A stretch of 64,000 bases of DNA from Odontocerum albicorne (taxonomy: Eukaryota > Arthropoda > Insecta > Trichoptera > Odontoceridae): contig OX463845.1 of assembly GCA_949825065.1 (NCBI GenBank), positions 27,091,912 to 27,155,911 on the forward strand. Direction: 5' to 3'. The notes under the pieces were generated by a model. The model was not told the origin of the DNA. It saw nothing but the letters and a program-made list of their open reading frames with translations, and made no database searches. The position numbers and the translations under genes are program-made. Positions 34,491 to 45,929 of the stretch are shown here, piece by piece; position 1 is the stretch's first letter; each line of letters begins with the position of its first letter.

Positions 34491-35375
34491 ATTATTAGTG
34501 TTTAAACATTGATTATTATGCGTTAAACAAAATGTTGACTCGTACAGTTTGAGAAATACTCCGCAAAATATGTTTACTCTTTAGACATTGTCCTGCTTTC
34601 AAAAATGATTTCTCTTGGGCTTTATAACATGGCAAGATTCCTCCCCATTATACAAAATCCGGCAATGTTATGATAAGGAAATCTTGGCAGAACTTGGGAG
34701 GACGTAGAGTGCTGGGCTGCTGACCGATGGAAGCGTTTTGTAAAATCCCTTTATTCTTGATGAAAAAAAAAAGGTAGTAGATTGGATGAGATATAAAGAA
34801 AATATATGATTATTTACAAAATATAAGATTTAAGATAGCTTCAAGTACCTACTTAAATACTTTCTATGAGGAAAAGCAAAACGTGCAATCAACATGCATG
34901 TATTCCTGAGAAATCGATTAAATGCCACGCAATGTTCTATGGAAATACCATCACAATTTTATTGACAAATATTAGATAGGACCAAAAAATATTATTTTTA
35001 GAAAAATCTGACAACAATTTTAACTCGTTCAAAATACCATATCAGAATTCAACAAACAACCATTCTGGACTTATAGAAAAAAATATCTGAATTAATAATT
35101 GAGTTTCTTACTACACGATTTCTAGAATACTACTTGCTTCAAGCGATTAAAGAATTCAGTAACCATTTTCTATCACTGAAGGGAATCTTAAACTAAAAAT
35201 ATTTTCTAACCAAAACATGGTTCTTTTTAATATTAATAACACTGCCAATTTAACATAGTTGAATGAAATATTCCTTTACATCACAAACAAAAAAAAATAT
35301 TATTGACTTCAAACTCAGAATAATCATCAATTTCATTGCCTCGCATTCACTTCATTATTGCGAATTCTTATCTAA
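34491..35375. other. Spacer, nothing recognised
   Basis: AT-rich up to the TA target dinucleotide of the Tc1/mariner element at 35376. Confidence 0.5.
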
Positions 35376-35377
35376 TA

Positions 35378-36674
35378 CAGGGTCTTTCAATAAGGACACT
35401 CAATTTTTAAATGTAAATAAAACAAGTTGTGTGTGAGTTTTTTTTTTATTTGAATTTTTTATTTATTTGAAAGAATATTTTATGGCATTAAGTATGAAAT
35501 ATAATGTCGTTAAAATGTCCGCCGCGGCTTTGCTTGGTGGCACGTATTCGGTTGGTCCAATTTTCGATGACTTTGTCGCATAAATCTGGCTGAATTTGCT
35601 GGATGGCGTTCGTTATGTTGACTTTAAGGGCATCAATTGTTTGCAGTTTATACGCATAGACCTGCGATTTAAGATAGCTCCAAAGGAAGAAGTCTAAAGG
35701 CGTTAAATCGCACGATCTCGGTGGCCAATTCACGTCGCCGCCGCGCGAGATAACCATGCCCTCAAATCGCTCGTGCAGAATGTCCATCGTGGCATGCGCT
35801 GTGTGGCATGTGGCGCCATCTTGTTGGAACCACATGTTGTCGGTATCTATATCATCCAGTTTAGGTCACAAGAAGTTGCTTATCATCGATGACGTTGACG
35901 GTTATGGCAATGCCAGTTTCATTTTGGAAGAAGTACGGGCCGATGATTCCGACAGACCATAATCCGCACCAAACAGTGACTTTCTTGGGATGCATTTGGT
36001 GCTGGTGTATCTCATGTGGATCGGTATCATCCCAAATCCGACAATTTTGCTTGTTCACACATCCATTCATCCAATAATGGCCCCGTCGCTAAAGATGATT
36101 TTTTTGGCGAAATTTGGGTCAACTTCCAACTGTTCCAGAGCCCAATCAGCGAACACACGGCGTTGTCTATGATCGTTTACTTTAAGTTCCTGGATCAGTT
36201 AAAATTTGTACGGGTGCAGACGTCAAATCCCGACGCAAAATTCGCCAAGTTGAAGTCGCAGAAAGGCCAAGTTCTTGTTAACGACGAGACATTGACTGCC
36301 TTGGGTTTTTTCGTACTCTCTCACGCACAGCAGCGATGTTTTCAGCAGACCTTGCGTTTCGGTATCGTACGGGTGTTGGCTGATTATTTATCGAACCGGT
36401 TGACTCGAATTTGACTACCAAACATCGAATAGTCAACTCGGCAGGATGGTTGTGGCGAGGATAAAAATCATGTAATGCTCGGAACGTTTCTCGAACGGAG
36501 TACTGATTTTGAAAATACAATTTGTTGATTTTTACACATTGTTCAACGCTATAACCTTCCATGATAATTTGCCATACACTATTGAACAATTCACAATAAA
36601 TTTGACAGATGTTTCTTTAACAACAAGGTCGCTATAACCTAACAAATTTTGAGCGTCCCTATTAAAAGACCCTG
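35378..36674 (-). mobile_element. Tc1/mariner-superfamily element, DD41D type, complete ends
   Basis: 1297 bp with terminal inverted repeats CAGGGTCTTTCAATAAGGAC (left) and, inverted from the right, CAGGGTCTTTTAATAGGGAC, continuing with decreasing match for about 30 bp. It is flanked by TA on both sides (35376-35377 and 36675-36676), the expected target duplication. The interior holds one degenerate transposase on the minus strand. Both ends and the target site are preserved, so insertion is fairly recent relative to the mariner fragments. Confidence 0.95.
35488..36589 (-). pseudogene. DD41D transposase pseudogene (IS630/Tc1/mariner)
   Basis: The N-terminal part (36589-36278) has MEGYSVEQCVKINKLYFQNQ YSVRETFRALHDFYP, the HTH seen in transposases with a DUF4817-type N-terminus. 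A stop follows SMSRR at about 36278. The middle (near 36180-36060, another frame) has ADWALEQLEVDPNFAKKIIF SDG with the first Asp, then 36070-35861 has RIWDDTDPHEIHQHQMHPKK VTVWCGLWSVGIIGPYFF. The C-terminal part (35835-35488) has MWFQQDGATCHTAHA with the second Asp and PPRSCDLTPLDFFLW. Counting from QQD to PLD gives 41 intervening residues (DD41D), as in rosa/Visitor-like groups. The stop and at least two frameshifts make it non-functional. Confidence 0.93.
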
Positions 36675-36679
36675 TATAA

Positions 36680-37456
36680 GTATAATAGTTACGGCGTTTC
36701 TCTCAGATTGAAAATTCTTGGCATAGAAATACGAGTATATTCAACATACAATGTTTATCATTCATTATTCAAGCAAACAATGTGTGCGTACATATACTTA
36801 ATTTATTTTTAATGTAAATTTTGTAGTACGGTTTACATTTTAATGCATCATTTTTTTTAATTAGAGTGCATTTGTATTGGTGATCAATAAATGTTTTTGA
36901 AAAGCAATTTAAGTTAAGTTGGTGCAGTAGCAAAGATCAAAAATATCAGTTGAACGAAGCGAATCTCAAAGAGTTGTGTGAATATTAATTTTATGGTATA
37001 CATAGTTTTTTTTTTGTTTGATACTGTTAGCAAAACATTCGATTTAAATAGCAATGTTTCCTGTCAAATGCCACCTTTAAGGCGCACATTGATATTAAAT
37101 CACAAGAAACTAATAAACTCGAACTTCAAAGTATTCTAGAAGAAACTGTCAACCTCAGTGCTAATATTTCTAGATTTTAGCGTGAACACTGAGCATTCAT
37201 GGTTATTAAAATTTAATCAAAAAAATTAAACACTATTTAATAATATTCGACCCAACTAGTTTCAAGTCACATGCGATTCAGTTTTAGACTATTTCGAACG
37301 AACTTATCGGTAAGTTCCGAATACACTGGAATATGAGTCATGTATGACTTGTTGGGTTAAATATATTTTAAATTGGATCAAACAGTGTTTCCATTTTAAA
37401 TTATATTTGAATCTCAGTGCTTCTTATTATAATCGAGAATCTACTTTTTTTAATAT
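36680..37456. other. Spacer, nothing recognised
   Basis: AT-rich, no gene or named repeat. Confidence 0.5.
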
Positions 37457-37638
37457 AACTTGGCGAGTTTATAGCCGTGTGGCAATCTCGTTCAACCAAC
37501 CAGAAAGATTTTTTTAATGGGCTCTAAGTAAAAACCAGACTGGAATCCCTTTTTTTTAATCTGGGTTACAGCTGATATCGAACCCGCAACGTCCGGATCA
37601 GCAGACAAGCGTCTTACCACTAGGCCACGGAGGTAATC
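37457..37638 (-). mobile_element. SINE-1 copy (left member of a head-to-head pair)
   Basis: Minus strand: CGATTACCTCCGTGGCCTAG TGGTAAGACGC, box B GTTGCGGGTTCGATATCAGC, linker, CAGTCTGGTTTTTACTTAGA GCC, CTGGTTGGTTGAACGAGATT. The terminal body is truncated. Confidence 0.93.
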
Positions 37639-37664
37639 GTACTTTATGCTAAGGGACAGTAAGA

Positions 37665-37887
37665 GGACCCTCGTGTTTTGGCTGGTAAGACGAATATTTT
37701 CCAATCCGAAGGTTCCGAGTGACATTCCCGCTGGCAACTATATTTTTTTTAAATGTTTCAGCCTAGTTTCCACTTAAGATCTTTAACACCTTTCTAATCG
37801 GTAGGAAGAGATAGCCACATATTTATAAATACAACAAACCCGTCAACATTTACTGTATACAACGAAAGTTTAATAAATAATACAGTT
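37665..37887 (+). mobile_element. SINE-1 copy (right member of a head-to-head pair)
   Basis: Head TTTTGGCTGGTAAGACGAAT, altered box B GGTTCCGAGTGACATTCCCG, linker, CAGCCTAGTTTCCACTTAAG, CTAATCGGTAGGAAGAGATA and CATTTACTGTATACAACGAA AGTT. It lies 26 bp from the inverted copy. Confidence 0.9.
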
Positions 37888-39829
37888 TTGTAAAATGCAT
37901 AAAACCCTTTCAACATACGAGTACACAGGCCTGGCCTATCAATGCAAAGAGGCTCGACAAATAGAGCAAGAGCTGTTGTATGGCAAAAGCTACAAATCGT
38001 CACCAAACAGACAGATCTCAAAATCGCTGATCAGAAATTTATATGTTAACAGAATGTTTGAAACGAAAGTTTTCGAAACGTCGACATCATCAGCCAAACC
38101 ACGCGGTTTTTTTTTATTAAACAAAGTAATATATTGTACAAATATTTGTCAAGGTTATACCTATATACAAATTTATTACTTAACTAATCTTAATTATATG
38201 TTATAATTTATGAACTTACTTAATCTTATTTTCCTACATGTCATTTTATTTTTAACCTACATATCACTGTATTTTTAGCGTGGTTTAAACACTCCGAAAA
38301 ATCTTATCCAACTCTTAACTTTTATCTCAAATTACAGAATACTGTTTTTTTTTTCATCGCTTAATATTTTCTCTTCAGAAACAAGATTAAATTATTTTAA
38401 TAAAGTTTCCGGTTTACTCAGTAGCCCATATTGATAATTTGTTTTAAATGTGTTAACTATTCATCTAAGTAATCAAATAAAGTATGTCTTCAATAGTGAA
38501 AGTTATACAACAATAAACAAACCCTATTAAGTAAATTGTTCTTTACGTCAACTTCAAATCCGAAGCTCCATAATAATAAAACTTATCTTCAAGAAATAAT
38601 TAATCTTGTTTGAGTAGAATAATAAAAGTATTAACGGAGCAATTTGAATGAACCTTCCAAAGAACTTGTTTAATTTTGACCAAATCCAAACTTTTCAGTT
38701 ATTCGGAAAGCAGCGTTAAGGGAACTACCCATATATATATTTCTATGCAAAATGTTCACATCTCATTTATCTTCATCGCTATGAAATATTTACCTGCGCA
38801 ATATGATCAAATCATTTGAATATCGCGTTTAAAGTTTATAAAATATATGATACATATGTGTATACACATCCCTTTGGGAAACAATGCTTGAAATCCAACC
38901 ATAAATTAGGAATTAGATGCCAGGTGGTGATCGAAAATTTCATATTCAAGGATTGTTTTAAAATCTACAAATCTTTTAACACCATTTAAGTTAATTTAAA
39001 TGAAATGCTAATATAACAATAAACACATATTGTATTATATCAACACTGCTACTGTAGAAGTAACAAACAGAAAAAACTAAAATCCGAGGTGTTAAGTTAT
39101 TTTGAAACAAGTATGAAATCCATATAAAAAATAATCGCTATGTTGGTTTTTTTTTTTAAATATTTGGAGAGAAAGGTTCTCTTAGAGAACGTATTTCTAT
39201 ATTCGAACTATGGATTCGGCGCCACGGCGTAACTAGCAATTTTTTTCTTGTAAAACTTCCTTGTTGATGTGTTGAGATTTTTAGATAGATTGTTATTTTT
39301 AGGAACACTTCTATGAACGGGATTTAGCTCTGCTGTCTTCGTGCATGTATGTACTTCTTTGTGAGTTATGTTAATGTTTTAACGTTTATGCTTCTCGTAA
39401 CATTTTAAATTTTTGTATTTACGCGATCTATAATTTTTTATTTGTGTTCTAAAAATTTTAACGGTGAAAATCGACCGTGCAGTGTAAAAATAAATAAACA
39501 GGCAATCCAAATGTAAGCATTTTTTATCAAACAAATTTCTGAAAAAAATTCCATAGCAATTTATCAAAACCAATCAAGTTATTAAATCTTGAACGAAATG
39601 TTGATTAAACGAATTTTAAAACACCTGAAATAGTTTAAATTTAACTAAATTTATCCACGTAAAACTATTTTATGCAATATTTTCTTTACTCTAAATAAAG
39701 TAACATGATTTTATCTAACCATTCATAAAATTCTTTGGAAGCATAAACATAATTCGAGGTGGTAATTTTTACTAACAGATGAACAGAGATTTTTTTTTAA
39801 AATCACATATAGAATGTTTACGTCTTGTT
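37888..39829. other. 1.9 kb spacer, nothing recognised
   Basis: AT-rich. A 103-codon plus frame at 37895-38206 (MHKTLSTYEYTGLAYQCKEA...) shows no domain I recognise and begins next to the SINE end. Confidence 0.45.
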
Positions 39830-40190
39830 GGCTGTTCTCTTAACTCTAAGGAACGTAATCACATAGTCATCAAACATCCTTCTCCAGTACAAGCTATATC
39901 TCCCTTATGTACCCCCTCACTTGGTCACTTCATCGAATGAGTGCTTGGCTTTTTCTCCTTTTGTCATTTACATTTCCTATCAGCATTGACCACTCAAAAC
40001 TATTGTCAACCCATCGCGATGTGTCCAACGTATCGAAGGATTCTTCTTTCACAGATTACAGAGAGACGCGTCTCAGCCCCGAAATCTTCAATAATCGATC
40101 TGATGGTTCTTCAAACCGTTTATGAGTACGTAAAAGCCGCCTCCAACATTACATCTCAAAAGCATCAATTCTATTTTTTTTAAATGGAGC
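39830..40190 (-). mobile_element. LINE C-terminal fragment, third family
   Basis: The minus strand from about 40180 reads NRIDAFEM-CWRRLLRTHKR, then RLLKISGLRRVSL, WSMLIGNVNDKRRKSQALIR -SDQVRGT, YSLYWRRMFDDYV. The AFEMWCWRRLLR.PWTAHRTN...L.CEQRILRYFGH...KRSRGRSP.RW.DQ pattern is typical of the end of RTE/craft-like elements. Broken by stops. Related pieces: 23.2-23.6 and 56.35-56.7 kb. It ends about 40 bp from the adenylyl cyclase exon's donor side. Confidence 0.85.
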
Positions 40191-40225
40191 ATTTTTAGTT
40201 CTTTATACAATCATAGGAATTATAA

Positions 40226-40231
40226 ACTTAC
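40226..40231 (-). other. Splice donor of the adenylyl cyclase exon
   Basis: The minus strand reads CAG then GTAAGT, which matches the metazoan donor consensus, and it follows the last codon (Gln) in phase 0. Confidence 0.92.
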
Positions 40232-40447
40232 CTGAGCTATTTGATCGAACCGTCCAAATAATTCGTTTAAAGTCTTGACCAAATCAGAAGCGCTAAGCTG
40301 TTCGGAGAGAGGCGTGAAGTTGACGATATCCGCATACAGGATGCTTACGTTGTTGTGCCTCTGGACGTACATCTCGTGGAAGCGAGTCTGCTTGGAGGAC
40401 ATTTCCTGACAAGCGTCGGCCATCTTCAGCATTATACTCCTCTTCAC
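40232..40447 (-). CDS. Adenylyl cyclase exon (start of C1a catalytic domain)
   Basis: Seen: 216 bp, 72 codons, phase 0 at both ends, starting after a minus-strand acceptor TTGTTTCAG and ending at CAG followed by donor GTAAGT. The peptide runs from [16 protein letters not shown] through [27 protein letters not shown] to [13 protein letters not shown]. Known: this is the beginning of the class III cyclase C1a domain of membrane adenylyl cyclases, which make cAMP from ATP under G-protein control. The Asp in ILYADI (residue 40 of the exon) is one of two metal-binding aspartates; the second (GDCYYC region) would lie in the next exon at lower coordinates, which I do not find. Inferred: [11 protein letters not shown] and FDQIAQ resemble the AC2/4/7 group (insect Ac76E) more than rutabaga, but the assignment is uncertain. 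Flanking introns look very long and full of repeats. Confidence 0.95.
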
Positions 40448-40460
40448 CTGAAACAACAGT
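40448..40460 (-). other. Splice acceptor of the adenylyl cyclase exon
   Basis: The minus strand reads ACTGTTGTTTCAG then GTGAAG. The short pyrimidine-rich stretch and AG fit an acceptor. Translation upstream of the AG no longer resembles cyclase. Confidence 0.85.
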
Positions 40461-42194
40461 TTTATGTAATTTAAGTTTTGTGATCGATTACTTTGGGATT
40501 TAACATTTATTTTTTACAAACAAATTTGGACATTTTCAATCGATTAGGTAAGCCAAAAATCAAATAAATATTTTTGATTTCTCAACGTTGATTTTTTTTT
40601 AATTCTTAATATAGCACAATGAATTAAAAACCGAATTTAAAAGAAAATAATTTAATTTAATTAGGAAACGTAATTTTTAATGTACCTGTGCCATATTTTT
40701 TTTCTGTTTTACACATACTCGTATAAGTTTTTTTAGTTTTGAATGTGTTCAAGTGTTGGTATTCTTTTCAATTGTGTTATTGATTATCATGTTTGTGAAA
40801 TATGTTTTAAACTTAATGTGATTATTTTAATTTAAATTTTGTTTTTGTATGATAAGTATTGAATTCGATTACTTTTCATTTGATTTGATTTGATTTTATT
40901 GAATAGGATGAATTTGGATTTCTGTGGTAATTTCAAACTAATAAATAAATATCGATTTCACGATTCAATTCCGTTTTAAAAGTCATTCCATTAGAGCTAA
41001 ACGATAAATGAAATTTCCTTCAATACCTCAAAACCCGTAAAATGTGATCTGAATTTTCGGTGACCTACCTCTACTCCTCCGACCCTCCATATTACCACGC
41101 AACGTGAGTGCTTTTATACCCACTTTGCGCGAAATGTGACCGAAGAACTGAAGAATGCATCGAGTGCATATTCTTAATAGTCTCTCTGAGATATTCATTT
41201 ATTATCATATAGATGCATTTGTTTGTCATGCCGTATATGAAACACCCATCAATCGTCTTCAACACCACATATCAAAACAGTCTAGCCTTAATATCTCTCA
41301 GGACTTTATTGTCCAACTTTCTGAGGCATACAGAAAGATGTTAAAAATCTGGTAAGCAAGACGTTTTTTCCCTCCTCGAGAATTGTGTATGTTTGACCAG
41401 ATAAGTCCTAGCCTTGATATAGCACTCTTTGTTATATCAATTATTTTCCTGCTTTCAGTTTCACATCCACCGTTATCAACTATTATAGACTCAAGGAAAA
41501 AAATCTAAATCGTGTTATAAATGCGTTAATATATAATACATGTATTTCATCGTTTCGAGCATATGTACGTATATATGTTTAGACCAATATTTATGACTTT
41601 TATTTATGATCTACTTATTTTGAATTTAATTAATTTGCTTTAATTTTTACATAGAGAAGCAAAACTCAAATTTTACAAGCAATCAGTGCATTTTTAATAT
41701 ACCATGTAAGTTATAAATCACGAAATATAAAAATAAAATATCATATTATTTTGAGAATAATAAGAGAAAATACGAATCTAAATCAAACAAGTTATAATAA
41801 CACAGAGGCGAAATTCGTCCAGCCAATGGCTTTGTTTTAGAGACGCTGATTAATTTAAAGCGCAACAGCTACCAAAATTGATTGGATTTAAATTTATAAG
41901 CCGTCAGAAATAACGAGTCGCAATGCGACCCGATTTCCCCCCCACCCCCCCTCCCACCCCCTCCCCATCTCGACAATGATTCTTTTTTCACTTATTATGT
42001 CTCGTCCCAAATCGTCCCTCGTTCACTATAATGGAGATAAATGCCTCTTTGATTTTTATTTTAACTTGTAGCTCGCCTCATAAATCCCCCATGAAGGTAT
42101 ACATAAAAGGGTTCAATAAATTAAGGGGTTTGGAAAAAGAAAACCCATTTCAGTTATTTTCAAACCAACGGTTATTTACTTCCTAAAATATTTG
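40461..42194. other. Intron of the cyclase gene; C-rich run at 41937-41965
   Basis: By position this is upstream intron of the minus-strand gene. 41800-41940 is less AT-rich and contains GAGTCGCAATGCGACCCGAT (near-palindrome), followed by a run of C broken by A and T (41937-41965). No further exon was recognised. Confidence 0.55.
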
Positions 42195-42260
42195 TCCGCG
42201 TTGTGGCCTAGTGATTAACATGTATCCTGTAATATATTCTTAGCGATTCACTTGCAGCTT
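42195..42260 (+). mobile_element. tRNA-like SINE head remnant
   Basis: GTCCGCGTTGTGGCCTAGTG ATTAACATG resembles the first part of the SINE-1/2 head; box B is unrecognisable (AGCGATTCACTTGC). Confidence 0.5.
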
Positions 42261-42597
42261 TTTTGCGTTCAGGCTTTATTTCATCCCACTATTTTTCTTA
42301 CGTAACTTACTTAATAGCTGCCTAATGCAAATATTTTGAACGTTCTGAGGATTACAGGTGAGATAAAAGAGCGCTATAAGTTCTTGGATTTATTATTTTT
42401 TTGGTATTCATTAAGATGCCTCATCAACTATTTTTTATTTTCTAATTCTTCAATGACTCACTTTGAAGCTTTCCCGTTTTCACAATCTGCGACACATATT
42501 TTGGCATCGTAATATTAGTTTTGAAATACATTTTTACCAATAAATACCGTAATTAAAAAATGTTTTTTTTTTTCATAAATTTGAAAAATATGTTTTG

Positions 42598-43058
42598 GCT
42601 TTGAATAGTCTGCCTTTTAGTATTTGAGTTGTGGTTGGCGTGTGCAGATTTGGGAAGCACTTAAAGACAACCCTTCTGAGAGGTTTTATCCAAATGTATG
42701 GTTGTACATGAACAGTAGACACATACATTACACTCCATCTAAAGCCTTATATGTTACTATCACGTATCGGAAGATTTATGAAAGTTTCTTAGTAGTGCGT
42801 CTTCCCTTGTAAGTTTTCTTCGGTTTTATTACCAAATACGTATGTTTTTCTGAACTGATGCGAAGAAATGCATAATCTTATGACCGCACCGCACCACCCA
42901 TTACTTCTCTATCTTTACACTCAACTTAGATTTATTTTGTAATATTTTTAATCTATCAATAATAATGTGTTCGAGCCCCGAGTTGGAGCACCCTTGAAGA
43001 GAGTTTAATCTCCAAATGAAGCTATAAAAATTGTCCGTTTATCATTAAAAACATACAT
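42598..43058 (+). repeat. REP-D copy, longest
   Basis: Blocks in order: GTGTGCAGATTTGGGAAGCA CTTAAAGACA, TTATCCAAATGTATGG, ATGAACAGTAGACACATACA, TACACTCCATCTAAAG, TACTATCACGTATCGGAAGA, TAGTGCGTCTTCCCTTGTAA G, CTGATGCGAAGAAATGCATA, CGACCGCA-like, CTATCTTTACACTCAACTTA, TGTGTTCGAGCCCCGAGTTG GAGCACCCTTG. No protein similarity was recognised. GTGTTCGAGCCCC resembles a pol III box B but sits near the 3' end. Confidence 0.9.
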
Positions 43059-43059
43059 A

Positions 43060-43395
43060 CACACGTATCATCAGGCCGTTTCACTTGCGTGGTATGCAGA
43101 AAAAAGCAGATCTCCACATTCATAAATCTCGTCATGCACAATTATATTATTTATATTCTCACTTAAGCTCTTTCCAAAATTTGGTTCTTATGGTCCAGCT
43201 CCGTTTTCTTTCGTCTACCTTTTCCGCATAAACCTTGCACTTCTGACTTGTATACTCACTTAGTCATTTTATCATTATTTATGCTCTCCACGTGTTTAAA
43301 TCATCTTAAAGCTCCTTTCTTCATCTTATTTAAAACATCCGTTTTATTCATGCATTCATTTACAATGTGTTAATTCCGTCTTCTTTCAAACATTC
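43060..43395 (-). mobile_element. LINE-E 3' fragment
   Basis: The minus strand reads KMKKGALR-FKHVESINNDK MTK, VYKSEVQGLCGKGRRKKTEL DHKNQILERA (frameshifts combined from adjacent frames), then a short tail ending GATGATACGTGTGTATGTAT G. It sits tail to tail with the REP-D copy. Confidence 0.78.
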
Positions 43396-44547
43396 TATTA
43401 AAAACATATTTTGTAAATTCTGAGCAGCGCGTAAACTTTGCGGGCTATAGTTTCAGAATCAATGACTAAAGCAATCCATACAGATTTGAAAAATATCTAC
43501 TTTCAATACCAAGGGCGAAGGATTTGAGAAAATAATATGGTTTCCCTAATGAAACCATCTCAACAAGTGCTTTATTACAAGTAAGATTTATGAATGCGAT
43601 CCAGTGTAAGTGATAAAATAATCTACATTTAATGATCGATCATAATGAAGGATTATAAAGATTATAATCAAAATAAATTATGAAAAAATAAAGCAATTAA
43701 GCCTTTATAGAGAATATTGGTATGTTTAAACTAAACAGCAGGTATTCAAGTATTCAGTTCCGCTAATTTTTTAAGGACAATATTTCAATTCAAAATACAA
43801 CCTCAGTTAACATATAAAGGGTTGCTAGTACTCGATACAACATTTATTAGCGGATGATTGAAGGGTTCAATCGAAGCAAAAGGAAAAACACATTAAAATT
43901 ATGCCTGTCATCTTGTTGAAGAAATTCGTTGAGCATGTGTGGAAAAACTAAATCATACCGTTTTTAATTCTACGAAATAAAAATAAATTTTCTATCGTTA
44001 GGTTAGTCAGTTTGACTGAATATATTTTTATTAATATTTTTAAATAAAAATATTTTGATGAAGAACATTGCAATTAAAATAAATAATATTGCTATTTAGT
44101 ATTATGTCAATAATTGTCTTAATATACCGTTTTTTCTCTATTTGCAGATATAGTTGACTTCATATTTATGTTTATTTGAACTCTATCTTGAAAATGCATC
44201 CAGTGAATTTATTGCTTAAAAGCAATTTATTCCAATCAACTAGTTTTTGTTTCAAAATCATCAGCGTATCTATGGCCGTATATATAATAGTATCAAACTT
44301 AATAAATGAAAATTATAGTTGAGTAAACGTAAAAAAAAATAGAACAAACGATAAACCTTAAAGAAAATAGTGATTAAATATGAGAATTTTTCAAGGCTTA
44401 GGAAAGAGGTTTATTTTGATATTTTTCTAGAAGTCGGAAAAACAAATGTATTATGCTGTAGTAAAATAACATTTTTTTATAATAATGGGTATTTTAAAAA
44501 AAATTGTAGTATGGTTTTAAGTTAACGCCCATATCTCAATAATCTGG
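43396..44547. other. Spacer, nothing recognised
   Basis: AT-rich, no gene or named repeat. Confidence 0.5.
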
Positions 44548-44608
44548 TTGATTTTAAGAAATTGCCACATGGCAATAAACTCGTTGAATAAAATGAAAGT
44601 ACATTACA
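44548..44608 (+). mobile_element. SINE-1 3' body remnant
   Basis: AAGAAATTGCCACATGGCAA TAAACTCGTTG, then ATGAAAGTACATTACAATG, the terminal part of SINE-1. It merges into the 55-bp array. Confidence 0.85.
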
Positions 44609-44905
44609 ATGTAAGTAAGTACCAGTCACCATGTATAACTGAATGAAATTAAAGTATAATGAAATGCAAGTAAGTACCAGTCACCATGTATAACTGAATA
44701 AAATAAAAGTATAATATAATGCAAGTAAGTATCACTCACTATGTATAACTGAATAAAATGAAAGTATAATATAATGCAAGTAAGTATCAATCACCATGTG
44801 TTACTAAATAAAATGAAAGTATATTAAAATGCAAGTAAGTACCAAGTCACCATGTAAACTGAATAAAATGAAAGTATAATACAATGGAAGTAAGTACCAA
44901 TCCAC
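44609..44905. repeat. 55-bp tandem array, about 5 copies
   Basis: Unit GCAAGTAAGTACCAGTCACC ATGTATAACTGAATAAAATA AAAGTATAATATAAT. The GAATAAAATGAAAGTA-TA-AATG portion is the same as the end of the SINE-1 remnant to its left, so the array appears to have grown from the SINE tail. Copies differ by small changes. Confidence 0.95.
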
Positions 44906-45929
44906 CAGTCACAAATTCAGAGAAATGTTAATTTTCCGAAATTAAGTTGAATTTTTTTTTCGAATACGCTTTTATGTTAAAAAATTATACAAGATATTTT
45001 ATATATAAAATTAAATCATTTAAAATAAATCAATTTAGAAACACAACTTATATGTACAAATTGAAAATAACCCTGGTTCCGTTGAATCGAATTAAAAACA
45101 ATGTTTTTTTTTCTTTGTTAATAGAATTCATTCTTCGTCTTAGTGTGTGTACGATAGCAATTTATAGAAAATAGTCTTCGAATCAGCCAGAATGTCTAAA
45201 TGTGGAAGTTTCAATTTATATGGTGATTTGAGTAAACCTCACTCGGTGGGGATAATCGTTGGAATCATTGCGATTCGTTTATCAATGTCTTTTGTCCACA
45301 TTTATTTTTTACTATTGACTTTATGTTTAAAAATAACATTTTGGAAATTCTTAGAGGTGATACCTTTTTTCTTTATCTTGTGTTTTTTTTATTTTTTTTG
45401 TTATCATTTATTTATTTAATAATGAATTCCACAATGTGCTCATACTTTATAACGATGCTAAAAACCAGTAGCGAGTACTTCATACATAACCGAAAGCAAA
45501 CAAAAATTAAAACAATTATAGTAAAAGTATATCCAAAGAATGAATTGTAACAAAAAACATTTAAACTATATGAGTTATCAACACATTACGGGGCCGTCCA
45601 AAGGCGTCCAAAGAGAGCAAACCTTCCTCAAGGATGAAACGCTTCACGATTTTGTTGTCCGTATGCATCTTATATTTCGAGAATGAATTGAGACAATTTT
45701 TCTCAAATCCTGAAAAATGTGAAAAACTTCAATTCAAAGCATGTGGGGTAAGCGGCAGATAAAATTTCCTGTCTGATTAAATTGTTTCCATTTATTATTC
45801 AAACGTCGTGACAGTATTTTTGTAGAAGAATCGCGCTCAAGGCAGCAGGCGTTAGAAACTTTTTTTCATTTTATTTTCAAAAGCAACAAACACCTTTTCA
45901 CATTCAAGCTATTTCAACGAATAAACGTT
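44906..45929. other. Spacer, nothing recognised
   Basis: T-rich; long ORFs at 44947-45550 have low-complexity hydrophobic translations and are incidental. A short repeated GGCGTCCAAAG lies near 45595-45618. Confidence 0.5.

Noticed and set aside
36016..36414. 132-codon plus-strand ORF and other plus ORFs between 35756 and 36172
   Set aside because: Antisense shadows of the DD41D transposase on the minus strand.
40220..40456. Taking the whole 79-codon frame as the cyclase coding region
   Set aside because: The frame runs past both splice sites; TTG at 40454-40456 is intronic and the exon is 40232-40447.
44947..45550. Three overlapping hydrophobic ORFs
   Set aside because: Low-complexity Phe/Leu/Ile translations of T-rich DNA; no domain, likely chance.
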